Shown here piece after piece: positions 34,926-48,416 of a stretch of 64,000 bases of DNA. Made by a program: the position numbers and the translations under genes. The DNA comes from Owenia fusiformis (taxonomy: Eukaryota; Annelida; Polychaeta; Sabellida; Oweniidae), in NCBI GenBank assembly GCA_903813345.2, contig CAIIXF020000001.1, positions 34,257,366-34,321,365 of the forward strand. Direction: 5' to 3'. The notes below the pieces were generated by a model, which saw only the letters and a program-made list of their open reading frames with translations, did no database searches and had not been told where the DNA came from. Every line of letters begins with the position of its first letter. The stretch's first letter is position 1.

Positions 34926-35262
34926 CTGAAGAAGGAACAAGAGTATTACTATTACATGTAAACATTATTTTACAAGTTATTAGAATATAAATAAGATTAC
35001 TAAAGGAACTCAGATAACACAAGCTTGGCCATTAACGACATCCAGAAATGTGTGCTTAAGACCATGTCATTACAAATTGGACATTATTGGCGCCTATTTC
35101 AGAAATTGATATATTTTTTCTTTACATTTTAATGTTCTCTTATTTTTAAATTCACATGTACAAGAACATTTTTGGGTGTTTTTACGATGACTGCTATGTT
35201 TGATCAGCATCATAAACAGTCATAAAACAAAATAACAGTGAGTCATTACCACAAGATTAACA

Positions 35263-36012
35263 AGGCATTAACATGACAAAATGTCACCACCAAGTCGCTC
35301 ACAATATTATTAGTTCAATCTTAAGTCAGAACTTGTAGATGATTTTAAGAAAAAATGGTCAATTTGAAGCAAGTTGAAAAAATACCTTTTTTGAGCCTGA
35401 GAAGGTCATTGAAGGTGAAATCTCAAATCTAAAGTCAGATTTTAACTTCTGAGAACTTGTAAATGATTTTGAAAAAATTGGTCAATTTGAAGCGAGTTGA
35501 AAAAATACATTTTTGATCTTGAAAAGGTCTTTGAATGTCAAATATTTTTTTACCTTGAGAATCTCATTGAGGGTCAAATCTTTGGTCAGATTGGAACTTC
35601 TGATAACTTGTTGATGATTTTGAAAAACATTTGGTCAATTTGAAGCAAGTTGAAAAAGACCTTTTTGAACTTTTTTGACCTTGAGAAGGTCACTGAAGGT
35701 CAATCTAAAATCTAAAGTCAGATTTGAACTTCTGATAACTTGTAGATGACTTTGAAAAAATAGGTCAATTTGAAGCAAGTAAAAAATACCTTTTTGACAT
35801 TTTTTGACCTTGAGAAGGTCAATGAAGGTCAAATCTAAAATCTAGTTAGATTTGAACTTCTGACAGCTTGTAGATGATTTTGAAAAAAACTGAAGTCAGT
35901 CTAAACAGTATTTGTTAAGTTATTGGAAGATTTAAGAATTTGTTACACATGCCAACCGCTGATCGCAGCCACAAAAAAATGGAGACCACAACAATATGTC
36001 ACCACACATAAT
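35263..36012 (+). mobile_element. HINE-D copy 3
   Basis: It has the same 5' end (CAAGGCATTAACATGAC) as the other D copies and four to five diverged units. The 3' end ATGTCACCACACATAA has lost most of the right stem of the hairpin. Confidence 0.75.
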
Positions 36013-36466
36013 GAATCTTAAAACATTGCTTTGATATAGCTTTAAAGATTGAACCGTACAAGTGGAGTCAGAATGGGTGTTTAAGCGTGCATTCAGAGGG
36101 ATTTTATACTCAGTGGAATGTTTCCAAAGGAGTGGTATCGATATGGAGAACTTTTTGAACACAAGTTTCTCTTAAACCAGTCATAAAAAAATCTAAAAAT
36201 TTAAAATATCGTTAATTTGATGGTCATCTTTTGAATGGTAACAATATAATTTGAAAAATATATATATACGTTCATCTATATTGTTTTAGAAAACACATCA
36301 AACACTTGTTTTGTTCTTAGTATCATGTTTCCAGAGTGAAATGAAACATCTTTCCGAATCTCACTGGAACAAAACGACATAAACACAACATGTTTAGGTC
36401 TCTCAATATTGTAATTGTACAAAGGAAATTTTGGTTGATTTCAAAAAAGTATCTTGTTAATGAAAT
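36013..36466. other. Spacer, nothing recognised
   Basis: AT-rich, without supported frames or repeats. Confidence 0.4.
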
Positions 36467-37418
36467 ACAAGAACACAAATGTGTACAAAATGTCCCTACC
36501 TATGGGTGATCCCGTCAAATGGTTATCTTAAAAATGAGTAAACAAGACTTTACCGACACAATTTGAGGACGGAAAATCCAAAATGGCCACCTTAAAATTT
36601 ACCCAGAATGCCAAAAAATTAGTCAGTTCTAGATTTTCATACTATACCCCCCTGAAAATTTGAAATTGATCCGTCACACAGTTAACCAGAAAACATGTAA
36701 ACAAGACTTTACAGACAAGATTTGAGGACAAAATCCAAAATGGCTGCCTTGACATTTATCCAGAATGCCAAAAAACTAATCTGTTCTAGATTTTAATACT
36801 AAGAATCATCCCTGAAAATTTTAAATTGATCTACCAAACGGTTCACCTGGAAATGCGTAGACAAGACTTTACAAACAAGATTTTAGGACAGAAAAATCCA
36901 AAATGGCTGCCTTGACATTTACCCAGAATGCCCAAAAACTAGTTAGATCTAGATTTTCATACTAAGAATTATCCCTGAAAATTTGAAATTGATCTACCAA
37001 ACGGTTCACTAAAAAACGCGTAGACAAGACTTTACAGGCAAGATTTTAAGACGGAAAATCCAAAATGGCTGCCTTGACATTTATCCAGAATGCCAAAAAA
37101 CTAGTCAGATCTAGATTTTCATACTGAGAATCATCCCTGAAAATTTCAAATTGATCTACCAAACGGTTCACCTGGAAATACGTAGACAAGACTTTACAGA
37201 CAAGATTTTAGGACGGAAAATCCAAAATGGCCACCTAAACATTTACCCAGAATGCCGAAAAACTAATCAGTTCTAAACTTTCATAGGTAGAAACATCCCT
37301 GAGAATTTCAAATGAATCCCTCAAATGCTTTAGCTGGAAACCTGTAGACAAGATTATTTGGGACGCCCGCCCGTCAAACTGATTACATATACATGTATAG
37401 CACCTTAGGGTGCGATAA
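36467..37418 (+). mobile_element. HINE-C copy 1
   Basis: The 5' part reads ACAAGAACACAAATGTGTAC and is shared with the copy at 39893. About five units of roughly 160-190 bp follow (GACAAGACTTTACAGACAAG ... CAAAATGGCTGCC ... CATCCCTGAAAATTT). The end has a short GACGCCCGCCCG stretch and a degenerate hairpin, AGCACCTTAGGGTGCGATAA. Confidence 0.72.
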
Positions 37419-38150
37419 AAAGAAATGGAACATTTTAGAGTATGCTGCTCTGGCGTTGTTTTCAATTGAAACTGCTCCGTCACAATGGACAAAAAATTTA
37501 AACATTAATTTTTATGAAAAAAATTAAAAAGACTCTGTACATCCAGATCTTATTAATACCTTCAGATTTATACTGAAAACATATGTAAATATCATTGTGT
37601 TACTCTATCGTGCCATTTATCGAAAAAGAAATGGAACATTTTAGAGTATGCTGCTCTGGCATCGTTTTCAATAGCTTTTGAATTTTATTGAACTTCAAAC
37701 ACAAGTGAAGGTTGCCTGCAAATGTTATACCCATTGCATAGAGTAGGTAATCTTCGTTGGTATAACGAAATATAAGAGTTAAAAAATAAATTGTGGAGTT
37801 TTCTTAGTGTTTTTATGAAAAATAGCATGCTCCGTCACAGCAGACAAATTTTTTGAAACCTGCCTGTGTTAAAGCGAGAAAACAAAATTTCAATGAGAAT
37901 TTAACATGGTGTAAACAAAAATTTAAAATATACAAATCTGGGAGAAAGTATGTTTATTGCAGTTGCACATCATATGCATAAAGGTATGGAGTGTACGTAC
38001 TAAAAGGGACCATTTCAAAGGTATAATTAAAGCTTTTTACAAGTACTCAACTAGAAAGTCTTAATCACTACTTGAATATGTTTCGAGATTTATGATTACA
38101 GGGTCCATTTCCTCAATAAGATAGATCTTTTCTCTTACCCATCTCTAAGT
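37419..38150 (+). repeat. Spacer with a 55-bp direct duplication
   Basis: GAAATGGAACATTTTAGAGT plus about 35 more bases occurs at about 37422 and again at about 37628. A second pair (GCTCCGTCACA) recurs at 37473 and 37830. The first copy starts exactly where HINE-C copy 1 ends, which suggests that the HINE inserted into an older duplication. No coding sequence was seen. Confidence 0.5.
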
Positions 38151-38152
38151 TA

Positions 38153-38805
38153 AGGTGCTATGGAAGTTAACAGGAAATGACAAAACAGGAAGTGACAATT
38201 TTTTTTGCATTTTTAGATGTTTTTTGAATAAAGATAACAGAGTTCTGGTTTGACCTCCAGTCAATTTAACTATTTCCACATGTCATTTACATGACCAGGA
38301 TCACAATGTGCATGGTCAGAATGACCCTAAACATGATGAAATAACCTTTTTAGCCCTTTGAAAGTGTGACTGAAAAAAAGCTAAAAGTAGGAGCGTAGGG
38401 ATAGTCACTGAACAGAATCTTTTGAATTTTTCAGAAAATGTGCCCAATATAATGCTCTAACTAGTACAATCTTTGAAATTTTAGAAAATTGTCTTAAACA
38501 AAAATGGCAGTCATAAAAAGGAAAATAGATCGCTTTTCAAATCGTTTTTTTCATTTTTTTTCTTTTTCTATGAATGATATCAAATTTTCAAAGATTGTAT
38601 CATTTAGAGCAATATATTGGGCACATTTTCTGAAAAATTCAAAAGATTCTGTTCAGTGACCTTCCCTACGCTCCTACTTTTAGCTTTTTTCAGTCACACT
38701 TTCAAAGGGCTAAAAAGGTTATTTTATCATGTTTAGGGTCATTATGACCATGCACATTGTGATCCTGGTCATGTAAATGATATGTGGAAATAGTTAAATT
38801 GACTT
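38153..38805. mobile_element. Palindromic element P, copy 1
   Basis: Two arms of about 290-330 bp are inverted copies (AACCTTTTTAGCCCTTTGAA on the left half, its complement on the right) around a centre near 38520. The left tip is AGGTGCTATGGAAGTTAACA; the right tip has lost about 150 bp. A second copy occupies 46455-47622. No protein is encoded. The element class is unknown. Confidence 0.7.
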
Positions 38806-39892
38806 TGGGTCTGGGATGACCTTCGTTTTTATACGAGGAAGGCCCTTCATTTAAAATATTGATACCCGAGATAGATGATACTTCCAAAATTTTGTATGAA
38901 TATACAACTATTGCAATTTTACTGTATAACTAGATTCAACAATATTGAAATATTCATGTACTAGGAGTAATCTACACTCAATTTGTATAATCGTGTTTTG
39001 TTTAATTGAGTGAATCAGGTCGGGCCATTTTACAATTTTAGTTAAGGTCATGGAATTAGGTCATTTGGGCCTTTTCTCCCATGGAAGCTATGACCTAAAT
39101 ATGAGTTGGAAAATGGCCCATGCCATAGACTGTACAACTTGATTTGAAAAAATGTTGATATGGGATTACATGATTGCATTGTTTATGAAAACCACAGTGG
39201 TCACTCCATGCATAATATGTTGATTTTCATATGACATGACGTGTGTGGTTGAAACAATTTGCTGCGAAATACGATTTTGTAGATAAATATGAAACCCTGG
39301 CTTTCAAAATCAAGTTATTTGCTCTTATGTTGAGCCAATTATTGCATGACTGCATGACTGGGTATAATAATATCACTTGTAATTGAGTGCAGAATCAATC
39401 GACCTTAAAATATTTCTGAAAGAATGTAAGTTATATAACAGCAAACATGGCCAGTGTTTGGGGATTAAAACCTTTTCACCAGAATGTAATGCTGTAAGGC
39501 CAAAATATAATTATTGGGTTAACATTTTCAGTTATCGATATACAGTTTCACAAATGCATTTCAATCAATTCCTTGTATATGCAATGAATAATATTGCAGT
39601 GCTCTTTCCTCAAGAATTTCTTTTTGTCAAGTTCAATCAATCAAAAATATTATTTATGTGGCTATTGGAATGCATGCGAATGTGGAACTAATGTATATTT
39701 CTACTTTGGTTCAGCCTTCGTAGTAGTTTGCAACATCAACCTTTCGATTTAGCGCCAAAATAACTTGAAACATGGTACTTCATAGTCACGTGACCTCAAA
39801 AAGTGTGCAAAAATAACAACATTTCAGAGGTTGACAGTCTTATCTTAATAAATTGTGTTGTGTGGGGAAATATCACAAGCTTTGTAGTTAAA
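38806..39892. other. Spacer, no supported feature
   Basis: A 102-codon frame at 39383-39691 begins with TTG and has no domain or splice support, so it is not annotated. A CACGTG palindrome (AGTCACGTGACC) lies at 39785. Confidence 0.35.
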
Positions 39893-40153
39893 ACAAGAAC
39901 AAAATGTGTACAAAAAGTCTCCACCAATGGGTGATCCCATCAAATGGTTATCCCGAAAATGAGTAGACAAGACTTTACCGACACAATTTGAGGACGGGAA
40001 ATCCAAAATGGGCACCCAGAATGCCATAAAATGAGTGAGTTCTAGATTTTCATACTAAGAAACACCCCTGAAAATTTGAAATTGATCCATCAAACAGTTA
40101 ACCAGAAAACATGTAAACAAGACTTTACAGACAAGATTTTAGGATGGAAAATC

Positions 40154-41092
<939 letters not shown>

Positions 41093-41242
41093 CAGTTCTA
41101 GATTTTCATACTAAGAATCATCCCTGAAAATTTGAAATTGATCTACCAAACGGTTCACCTGAAAACGTGGAGACAAGAGTTTACTGACAAGATTTTAGAA
41201 CAGAAAATTCAAAATGGCTGCCTTGACATTTACCCAGAATGC

Positions 41243-41641
41243 AGGGGGGGAGATTTCCCAAAGATGCCCTATCATATTAGCACATTTGAAAACAAATTCT
41301 ATTAACAGGCCTCAATTTGCCATTGAAATGGATCTCCAAATGTTCACTGTAGTTTTATGAGTATTCTCTACAAGTATGGATCCAGTAACTTTAATAGTAT
41401 TACCGTAGGTTTGAAATGATGATGTTGAACTGATGTTAACGCCATTCCCAATTCCTTGCGCCATTCCAACGATTTCAAATTTAACTCTGCGCATGCGCAG
41501 CACTGAGAGAGCACGTGCTCATGATTGTTCACGTGATCGAATCCTGCAATTTGATTGGAGATGATGCAAGAGATGATGTAATGGGGAATCCCCGAATACG
41601 ATAGAATATGAAAGAATTATGGGAGCTACTCACTCCTCCTG
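41243..41641 (-). mobile_element. 399-bp insertion with 10-bp TSD and promoter-like sequence
   Basis: The insertion is flanked by the perfect repeat CCCAGAATGC (41233-41242 and 41642-41651), which belongs to the HINE unit. The ends are weakly inverted (AGGGGGGGAG and CTCCTCCT). Read on the minus strand it holds two CACGTG-type sites, an NRF1-like TGCGCATGCGCA and then a frame of 49-63 codons ending in TGA (41312-41503). There is no poly-A tail, so it does not look like a retrocopy. It may be a Pack-type element carrying a piece of host gene. Confidence 0.55.
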
Positions 41642-43879
41642 CCCAGAATGCGAAAAAAACAAATCAGATCTAGATTTTCATACTAAGAATCATCCCTGAA
41701 AATTTTAAATCGATCTACCAAACAGTTCACCTGAAAATGCGTAGACAAGACTTTACTGACAAGATTTTAGGACAGAAAATCCAAAATGGCTGCCTTGACA
41801 TTTATCCAGAATGCCAAAAAAACTAATCAGATCTAGATTTTCATACTAAGAATCATCCTTGAAAATTTGAAATTGATCTACCAAATGGTTCACCTGGAAA
41901 TGCAGAGACAAGACTTTATCGACAAGATTTTAGGACGGAAAATCCAAAATGGCCCTCTTGACATTTACCAAGAATGCCAAAAAACTAATCAGATCTAGAT
42001 TTTCATACTAAGAATCATCCCTGAAAATTTTAAAGTTGATCTACCAAACGGTTCACCTGAAAATGCGTAGACAAGACTTTACAGACAAGATTTTAGGACA
42101 GAAAATCCAAAATGGCTGCCTTGACATTTATCCAGAATGCCAAAAAAACTAATCAGATCTAGATTTTCATACAAACAATCATCCTTGAAAATTTGAAATT
42201 GATCTACCAAATGGTTCACCTGGAAATGCAGAGACGCAAGACTTTATCGACAAGATTTTAGGACGGAAAATCCAAAATGGCCCTCTTGACATTTACCAAG
42301 AATGCCAAAAAACTAATCAGATCTAGATTTTCATACTAAGAATCATCCCTGAAAATTTGAAGTTGATCTACCAAAGGGTTCACCTGAAAACGCGTAGACA
42401 AGACTTTACAAACAAGATTTTAGGACAGAAAATCCAATATGGCTGCCTTGACATTTATCCAGAATGCCAAAAAAACTAATCAGATCTAGATTTTCATACT
42501 AACTTTGAAACTAACTTTGAAAATTTGAAATTGATCTACCAAATGGTTCACCTGGAAATGCAGAGACAAGACTTTATCGACAAGATTTTAGGACGGAAAA
42601 TCCAAAATGGCCCTCTTGACATTTACCAAGAATGCCAAAAAACTAATCAGATCTAGATTTTCATACTAAGAATCATCCCTGAAAATTTGAAGTTGAGCTA
42701 CCAAACAGTTCACCTGAAAACGCGTAGACAAGACTTCACAAACAAGATTTTAGGACGGAAAAATCCAAAATGGCCGAAAATAAAAAAGTAATTGTGAGTT
42801 TTTGCTGATTTCTTTTTACAAAATTATCACATATAACCACCATTAACAATAACAAAGGCTTTTAAATTGAAAAACTGAAAATTTAAAATTGATCTACCAA
42901 ATGGTTCACCTGAAAACGTGGAGACAAGACTTTACAGACAAGATTTTAGGACAGAAAATCCAAAATATCTGCCTTGACATTTACCCAGAATGCCAAAAAA
43001 ACTAATCAAATTCAGATTTTCATACTAAGAATCATCGCTGAAGATTCAAAATTGATCTACCAAACGGTTCACCCAACAAGGCACAGAACAATATCATACC
43101 TAAAACACAGCATTGTGGTCTTGTTGACCAAGAAAGCAAGATGGCCGCAGAAAAGTTAATCAGCTCTAGAACTTATCACTGTGTAACATATGTAAAAATT
43201 TGAACGGTTTGGCTGGAAACCTGTAGACAAGTCTTGAAAGTGAAGATTTTAGGACGGAAAATCGAAAATGGCCACCTTAAAATTTACCCAGAATGCCCAA
43301 AAACCAATCAGTTCTTGACGTTGATATGTAGAAACATCCCTGAAAATTTCAGATGGTTCCCTCAAATGGTTTGGCTAAAAATCTGTAGACAAGTCTTGAA
43401 AGTGAAGATTTTAGGACAGAAAATCCAGAATGGCCACCTTAAAATTTAACCAGAATGCCCAAAAACTAATCAGTTTTTGACGTTGATATGTAGAAACATT
43501 CCTGAAAATTTCAGATGAATCCCTCAAAAGGTTTGGCTGGAAACCTGTAGACAAGTCTTGAAAGTAAAGATTTTAGGACGGAAAATCCAAAATGGCCACC
43601 TTAAAATTTACCCAGAATGCCCAAAAACTAATCAGTTCTTGACGTTGATATGTAGAAACATCCCTGAAAATTTCAGATGAATCCCTCAAATGGTTTGGCT
43701 GGAAACCTGTAGACAAGTTTTGAAAGTGAAGATTTTAGGACGGAAAATCCAAAATGGCCACCTTAAGATTTACCCAGAATGCCCAAAAACTAATCAGTTC
43801 TTGACGTTGATATGTAGAAACATCCCTGAAAATTTCAGATGAATCCCTCAAATGGTTTGGCTGGAAACCTGTAGACAAA

Positions 43880-43926
43880 CTGAAAAGTGAGATGCCGCCC
43901 GCCCGCCCGCTGCCCGCCCGCCCGTC
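43880..43926 (+). repeat. GCCC microsatellite at a HINE 3' end
   Basis: A run of GCCC tetramers interrupted by GCTG stands in the position occupied by GGAC repeats in the other families, directly before the C-type hairpin. Confidence 0.8.
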
Positions 43927-44745
43927 AAGCTGACTACAATATCGTACCTTTTGTTAGGTACGATAAAAACGCGTAGAAAAGACTTTACAGGCAAGATTTT
44001 AAGACGGAAAATCCAAAACGGCAGCCTTGATATTCATCCAGAATGCCAAAAAACTAATCAGATCTAGATTTTCATACTAAGAATCATCCCTGAAAATTTT
44101 TAACTGATCCAAGAACGGTTCACCTGAAAACGCGTAGACAAGTCTTTACAGACAAGATTTTAGGACGGAAAAAACCAAAATGGCCGACAATAAAAAAGTG
44201 ATTATGAGTTTTTGCTGATTTCCTTTTACAAAATTATCACATATAACTACTGTTAACAATAACATAGGCTTTTACAACAAAGTACACCTGAAATTATTTA
44301 TAAAGCTACTAAATAGTTAAAGTATGAAAATTCAAAAACACCATTCAATGTGATACAAAGTATTATCGCTCGCTAACTTTTCTTAAGACATTCAAAATGG
44401 CTGACATGACTGAGCTAACAGGTCCAAAACCTAATCAGATGTAGAAGGAAGTGAGCTGAACCAGATGTTAACGTTTTAACTGTGAAGCCGTTTTTCTTAA
44501 AGTTTGCAGACAAGGATTTTAGCATTTGACCTCAAAATGGCTGACAGGAAGTAGCTATCAAGTAAATTTTTTTCATCCACATCTGTATGCACTCACAAGT
44601 TATTCCTGAAAATTTGAAGGTGATATCTGTAGCGGTTTTGGAGAAAACTGCCGGTCGACGGACGGACAGACAGACAGACAACCAGACGGACGGACGGACA
44701 CGCCTAGGACGACAATATGGCCCCACACTATGTGGTGGGGACATA

Positions 44746-45055
44746 AAAAGGGATGCTAATTGTGCTAAAAACAAGATAATAAGAGATTCTTTAATTGGTT
44801 TTAGTATAACTTTAAATAGGTAACCACCTACTGAATTATTTTTAGATGGAAAAATTAAATAGATTGTGCCATGATAAATTCCTATTGGAATTTTGTTTTC
44901 TAGCTTTAAAAATTAAATCAACTGAAGAAAAAATTATTGAATTACAAATTCATTTGGGACAGAGGCATTCTGTTTTCAACATATTGCTCTTTTGTGGATA
45001 AAAAAATCTTGTTGAAAAAATGCTCATTTCTAATGCATTAACATAGACTTTAGTA
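44746..45055. other. Spacer, nothing recognised
   Basis: AT-rich, without supported frames. Confidence 0.35.
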
Positions 45056-45572
45056 TTTGAGTTATCAAAGATTATGTTTTGTTTTGAAAATGGCAGCCAT
45101 TTTGAAATTCAGCCATCATCTTGAAAATTCTTTCTTGAACAAATCTACTTTGTCCATAGGCCATCATAACGTAAATTTTGAACCAAATCCATTCTCTGGT
45201 ATTTGAGTAATCTATGATTATGTTTTTTTACGAAAAATAGCTGCCATATTGATATTTAGCAACCATTTTGAAAATCTCTTTTTCAGCATAGCCCCTTTGT
45301 CATCATCACCTTTGCATCAGCATATAAAATTTAAACCAAATCCGTATATATCTGAGATATCAAAGATTACATTTTTTACGAAAAATGGCGGCCATTTTGA
45401 ATTGAGCGGCCATATTGAAAATTCCTTTTCAAGCAGAGGTCCTACACCCATAAAGCATAAGCCTATAAAATTTTAATTAAATCTGTCAACCAGTATTTGA
45501 GTTATCGTCCTGACACACTAACGGACGGACAGCTTTACTATATCCCCCTCGAACTTCGTTCAGTGGGATAAT
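45056..45572 (+). mobile_element. HINE-B fragment
   Basis: Three diverged units with AAAATGGCGGCCATTTTGAA motifs lead to a short ACGGACGGAC stretch and the B-type 3' end, TATCCCCCTCGAACTTCGTT followed by CAGTGGGATAA. The 5' end is missing. Confidence 0.7.
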
Positions 45573-45914
45573 TATCATTCTGATACACATCACATCTAAA
45601 AACCTGTCTGAGTTTAGTTGCTCTGATTTTCTGTACAAATCCCGATAATCAAGTAGGTGGGGCTTCCCATACAATCTTCCCAGGAAGTTTACTCTTGTAA
45701 AAAGTTGATGTTCTTTTGAAAAATTTAATTTCTTCGTGTTTCATACCCATCAAATTCACAATACTCTATAAGATGTTTATTTCTAATGTAATAAGAATTC
45801 ATTTGTATGAAAAATGTAAAATAATTTGGAGGAACTGTTAGAAAGAAGTTAATACCATGTTTAAAGAGTTCCACCACATTGAACATTGTTGTTTACATTG
45901 TACGAGGAACTTAC

Positions 45915-46051
45915 TATGTGTTGTGCTAGTAGAATCAGCAGGTGATGGATTAGAAGCAGCCTCCCATTGTAGACTCTCCCTGAGTGACTGGCTATCACCA
46001 TCCTCATATCCATCTATGTCCACCTGGACCTCATCTACATCTAGGAGACCC
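45915..46051 (-). CDS. Putative internal coding exon (acidic)
   Basis: On the minus strand a pyrimidine-rich acceptor (TTGTATTTGTAG) opens a 137-nt exon that closes at a canonical donor (ACATA followed by GTAAGTTCC). One frame is open throughout: one base, 45 codons, one base. The peptide is acidic and Ser-rich (DVDEVQVDIDGYEDGD, then SLRESLQWEAASNPSPADS). Its trailing base fits the phase of the basic exon at 34825-34925. Together they suggest the disordered C-terminal tail of a nuclear or scaffold-type protein. I do not recognise the family, and upstream exons were not found. Confidence 0.6.
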
Positions 46052-46454
46052 CTACAAATACAACTACAAATACAATATTATGTAGAATCTAAACACTTGG
46101 CCAATGTACAATAACTTACTCAAACTCTAACTAAACATTGGAGAGCTTTAGATAAAAGTTGTTTTTCGAAAGTGTATACATAAACCTGTATTTTAAAGGG
46201 TCTGGTCACACTTAAATTAATTTGAAATTGATCTTCATGAATTGTACCCAATTGACACAAATAGTTTCCGAATTCTTAACCTCATTCCTCAATCAGTGAC
46301 TGCGAATGTAACATCTGTCGCATCGTTGTAATCTGTACATTATCATCATTTTAAAAAATTAAAGCAGAACTAATGGTTGGCTCTCTGTTCATCTCAATAT
46401 GTAGCTTTATGTGTAATTGAAGAAATAAAAATAAAACTTTTTAAAAAATACATT
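46052..46454. other. Spacer, probable intron of the minus-strand gene
   Basis: No coding sequence was recognised upstream (on the minus strand) of the exon at 45915-46051. Confidence 0.35.
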
Positions 46455-46598
46455 AGGTGATGTGCCATGATACAAAAAACTTAACAAAACAGGAAGTGAC
46501 AAAAAATGTAGCATTTTTACACATTTTTTGAACAAAGATAACAGAGTTCTGTTTTGACCTCCAGTCAACATGGTCAATTCAACTAGTTCCACATATGA

Positions 46599-46919
46599 AT
46601 GAAGAAACAAAAAGAAAAATGGCATCAGGAAATTCTTGAACAACGTAAATTACGTACATATGTTACTTTTAAACCAGATCAATTCATTTTATGTGACTTG
46701 CCAAGAGGCACTAGATCACTGATTTCACAGTTTCGGTATGGAATTCTACCTTTGCATATTGAAACTGGCAGATTTGTAAATACCAATGTAAATGAGCGTT
46801 TTTGTAACATTTGTAAGTCGGGTGAAATCGAAGATGAAAAGCATTTTATTTTTGATTGTAGTGCATATAGGAAAAAAAGAAATGAGTTCTTTGAAAAATT
46901 GGAAATAGAGAGTCTTTAA
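46599..46919 (+). pseudogene. LINE ORF2 C-terminal fragment
   Basis: A 106-codon frame shows the C-terminal zinc-knuckle region of a non-LTR retrotransposon ORF2: KLRTYVTFK, then RSLISQFRYGILPLHIETGR and a CCHC-like CNICKSGEIEDEKHFIFDC. Such tails are common in CR1/L2-related LINEs and differ from the L1/Tx1 LINE at 12.9-19.8 kb, so this is a second family. The endonuclease and reverse-transcriptase parts are absent. The frame starts exactly where the left arm of the palindromic element ends. Confidence 0.75.
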
Positions 46920-47400
46920 GTGACAAATTGTTTTAGAATGCAACTCTACGTGTATAGTGATAGACTTGGCGGGGCGTAGTGGAAGATGACGGGACGTATT
47001 GGTCAAATTTGAAGAGATGTGTGGATGATTTAGAAACTGCTGCGTTTGATGCCCAAAAATCAAGACGTAGCGATGGAAGGTTGTAATGGGAGTCCATTCT
47101 GAAATTATGGGCGAGAATGGGTAAAAGACTGGCGAGATAACTTGACTTACAGTTGAAAGTTATGAAAATTTGCTTTATCTCACAGCTGGGGACCAAAACG
47201 CCGCTAAAACGAGGTACTTTGTACATGAAAACAATGTATCGACTGAAAGGTATTTCTGTGAAGCTTTGTACGAAACAAGTTTGAAGAAAAACGGTGAAGT
47301 GTGAGACTCACAATCCTTGATTTTCAAACACTGGGGTAGGTTTTAAATTCAAATTAACGGTTTTTTCGGGACGGAGTGGTTTCGATACGTCCCGAAGAGA
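46920..47400 (+). pseudogene. Decayed protein-like stretch
   Basis: In one plus-strand frame (about 46990-47270), residues such as YWSNLKRCVDDLETAAFDA and a following charged helix-like run are interrupted by stops. It looks like a broken coding sequence, perhaps another part of the sequence inserted in element P. The family is not recognised. Confidence 0.3.
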
Positions 47401-47622
47401 TACTACCGCGTGACAAAGGGCTGAAAAGGTTATTTCATCATGTTTAGGGTCATTCTGACCATGCACATTGTGATCCTGGTCATGTAAATGATACATGGAA
47501 ATAGTTAAATTGACTGGAGGTCAAAACAGAACTATGTTATCTTTGTTCAAAAAATGTCTAAAAATGCAGAATTTATTGTCACTTCCTGTTTTGTCATTTC
47601 CTGTTAAGTATCATGGCACCTT

Positions 47623-48193
47623 TAGTGATTACATTCAAATAGGTTTGATAGTGTAATACCACTTTCATAAGCCACTTTCAAAATATTGTCACAGTTTGAC
47701 TCCCGCTCTTGAAGAGACTTTATGAAAATAACATCAGAGATTATTAATTAATTTATGATGTTTAATGACTTATTAAAGCGGCTCTAAGGTCTGTGGAGAG
47801 AAAAATGGAGAAATTTTACCTTTTCTGAGCTATCGGGACGAAGTTTGGTCTAACATCTTCTTCCTTATTCCTATTTTATAAAAATGTATGCATATGGCAA
47901 TATTCATCAACCAGTAGAACTGGCAAATCGTTTAGAATCTACAATTCCATACAAGGAGTCCCACTCATAGATTTTTTCAAATTCTTTCCAAGTCGACGTC
48001 GAAACACCTAGCGGATGAAATTGAAACTAATTTTTCTGGCCGCTCGAATCGATAAAATCTCTGACAGTGTGAGTCTTTTTATGAAAACTTTCTTATAGAA
48101 AACACTTGACAATTATTAAAAAGCATTAAAAGTTGAAACTGAAGCGTAATTTGAAATAAAAGTGAAAAAAATTGCGCGGACGACAGAGAACAA
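47623..48193. other. Spacer upstream of a likely gene start
   Basis: No repeat was recognised. It could hold a shared promoter region between the plus-strand gene at 48213 and the minus-strand gene at 46051, but no transcription start on the minus strand was identified. Confidence 0.35.
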
Positions 48194-48221
48194 ACTTCCG
48201 GTTTAATAAAAAATGGCGGAC
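48194..48221 (+). promoter_or_regulatory. ETS-type and YY1-type sites at a gene start
   Basis: ACTTCCGGTTT (48194-48204), an ETS-family site, is followed after 6 bp by AAAATGGCGGAC, which matches the YY1 consensus and includes the start codon. This pair is typical of housekeeping promoters with the first exon starting nearby. Confidence 0.5.
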
Positions 48222-48284
48222 AGGAAAGGAGAAAGGAAGACAAAAATTGGAGGATTTTCCTTTGCCATTATCGATCGATATAAG
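48213..48284 (+). CDS. Putative first coding exon
   Basis: ATG at 48213 lies in a good Kozak context (AAAATGG). 24 codons follow, ending in AAG directly before GTATGTGCA, a good splice donor in phase 0. The peptide begins MADRKGERKTKIGGF and continues SFAIIDRYK. The promoter motifs just upstream support a real transcription start. The next exon could not be identified on the plus strand, which downstream is mostly transposon sequence. The product is unknown. Confidence 0.55.
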
Positions 48285-48416
48285 GTATGTGCACAAATTC
48301 TAGTTGCATACATGGAAAATAGATACATTTTTGAAGGCAACAACATATTCAAAGCTTTCATTTTACGATAGGCCCAGGATCATTGGATACGACTCGGAAG
48401 TTGATATTCCCACTTT

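Larger units (their letters stand above)
46455..47622. mobile_element. Palindromic element P, copy 2
   Basis: The left arm (46455-46598) and right arm (47407-47622) are inverted copies of each other and of the arms at 38153-38805, sharing ACAGGAAGTGACAA and AAAGATAACAGAGTTCTG. The tip is AGGTG-(C/A)-CATGATAC. Unlike copy 1, the space between the arms (about 810 bp) holds a LINE C-terminal fragment and a decayed frame. Confidence 0.68.

Noticed and set aside
39383-39691. 102-codon plus-strand frame
   Set aside because: It starts with TTG, has no splice context and no recognisable domain.
39781-39795. AGTCACGTGACC as a further CAC-element end
   Set aside because: The motif matches TIR interiors, but neither a CAC tip nor a partner end or 5-bp duplication was found nearby.
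46933-47226. 97-codon minus-strand frame
   Set aside because: The opposite strand is more protein-like in the same interval; the minus frame appears to be its antisense.
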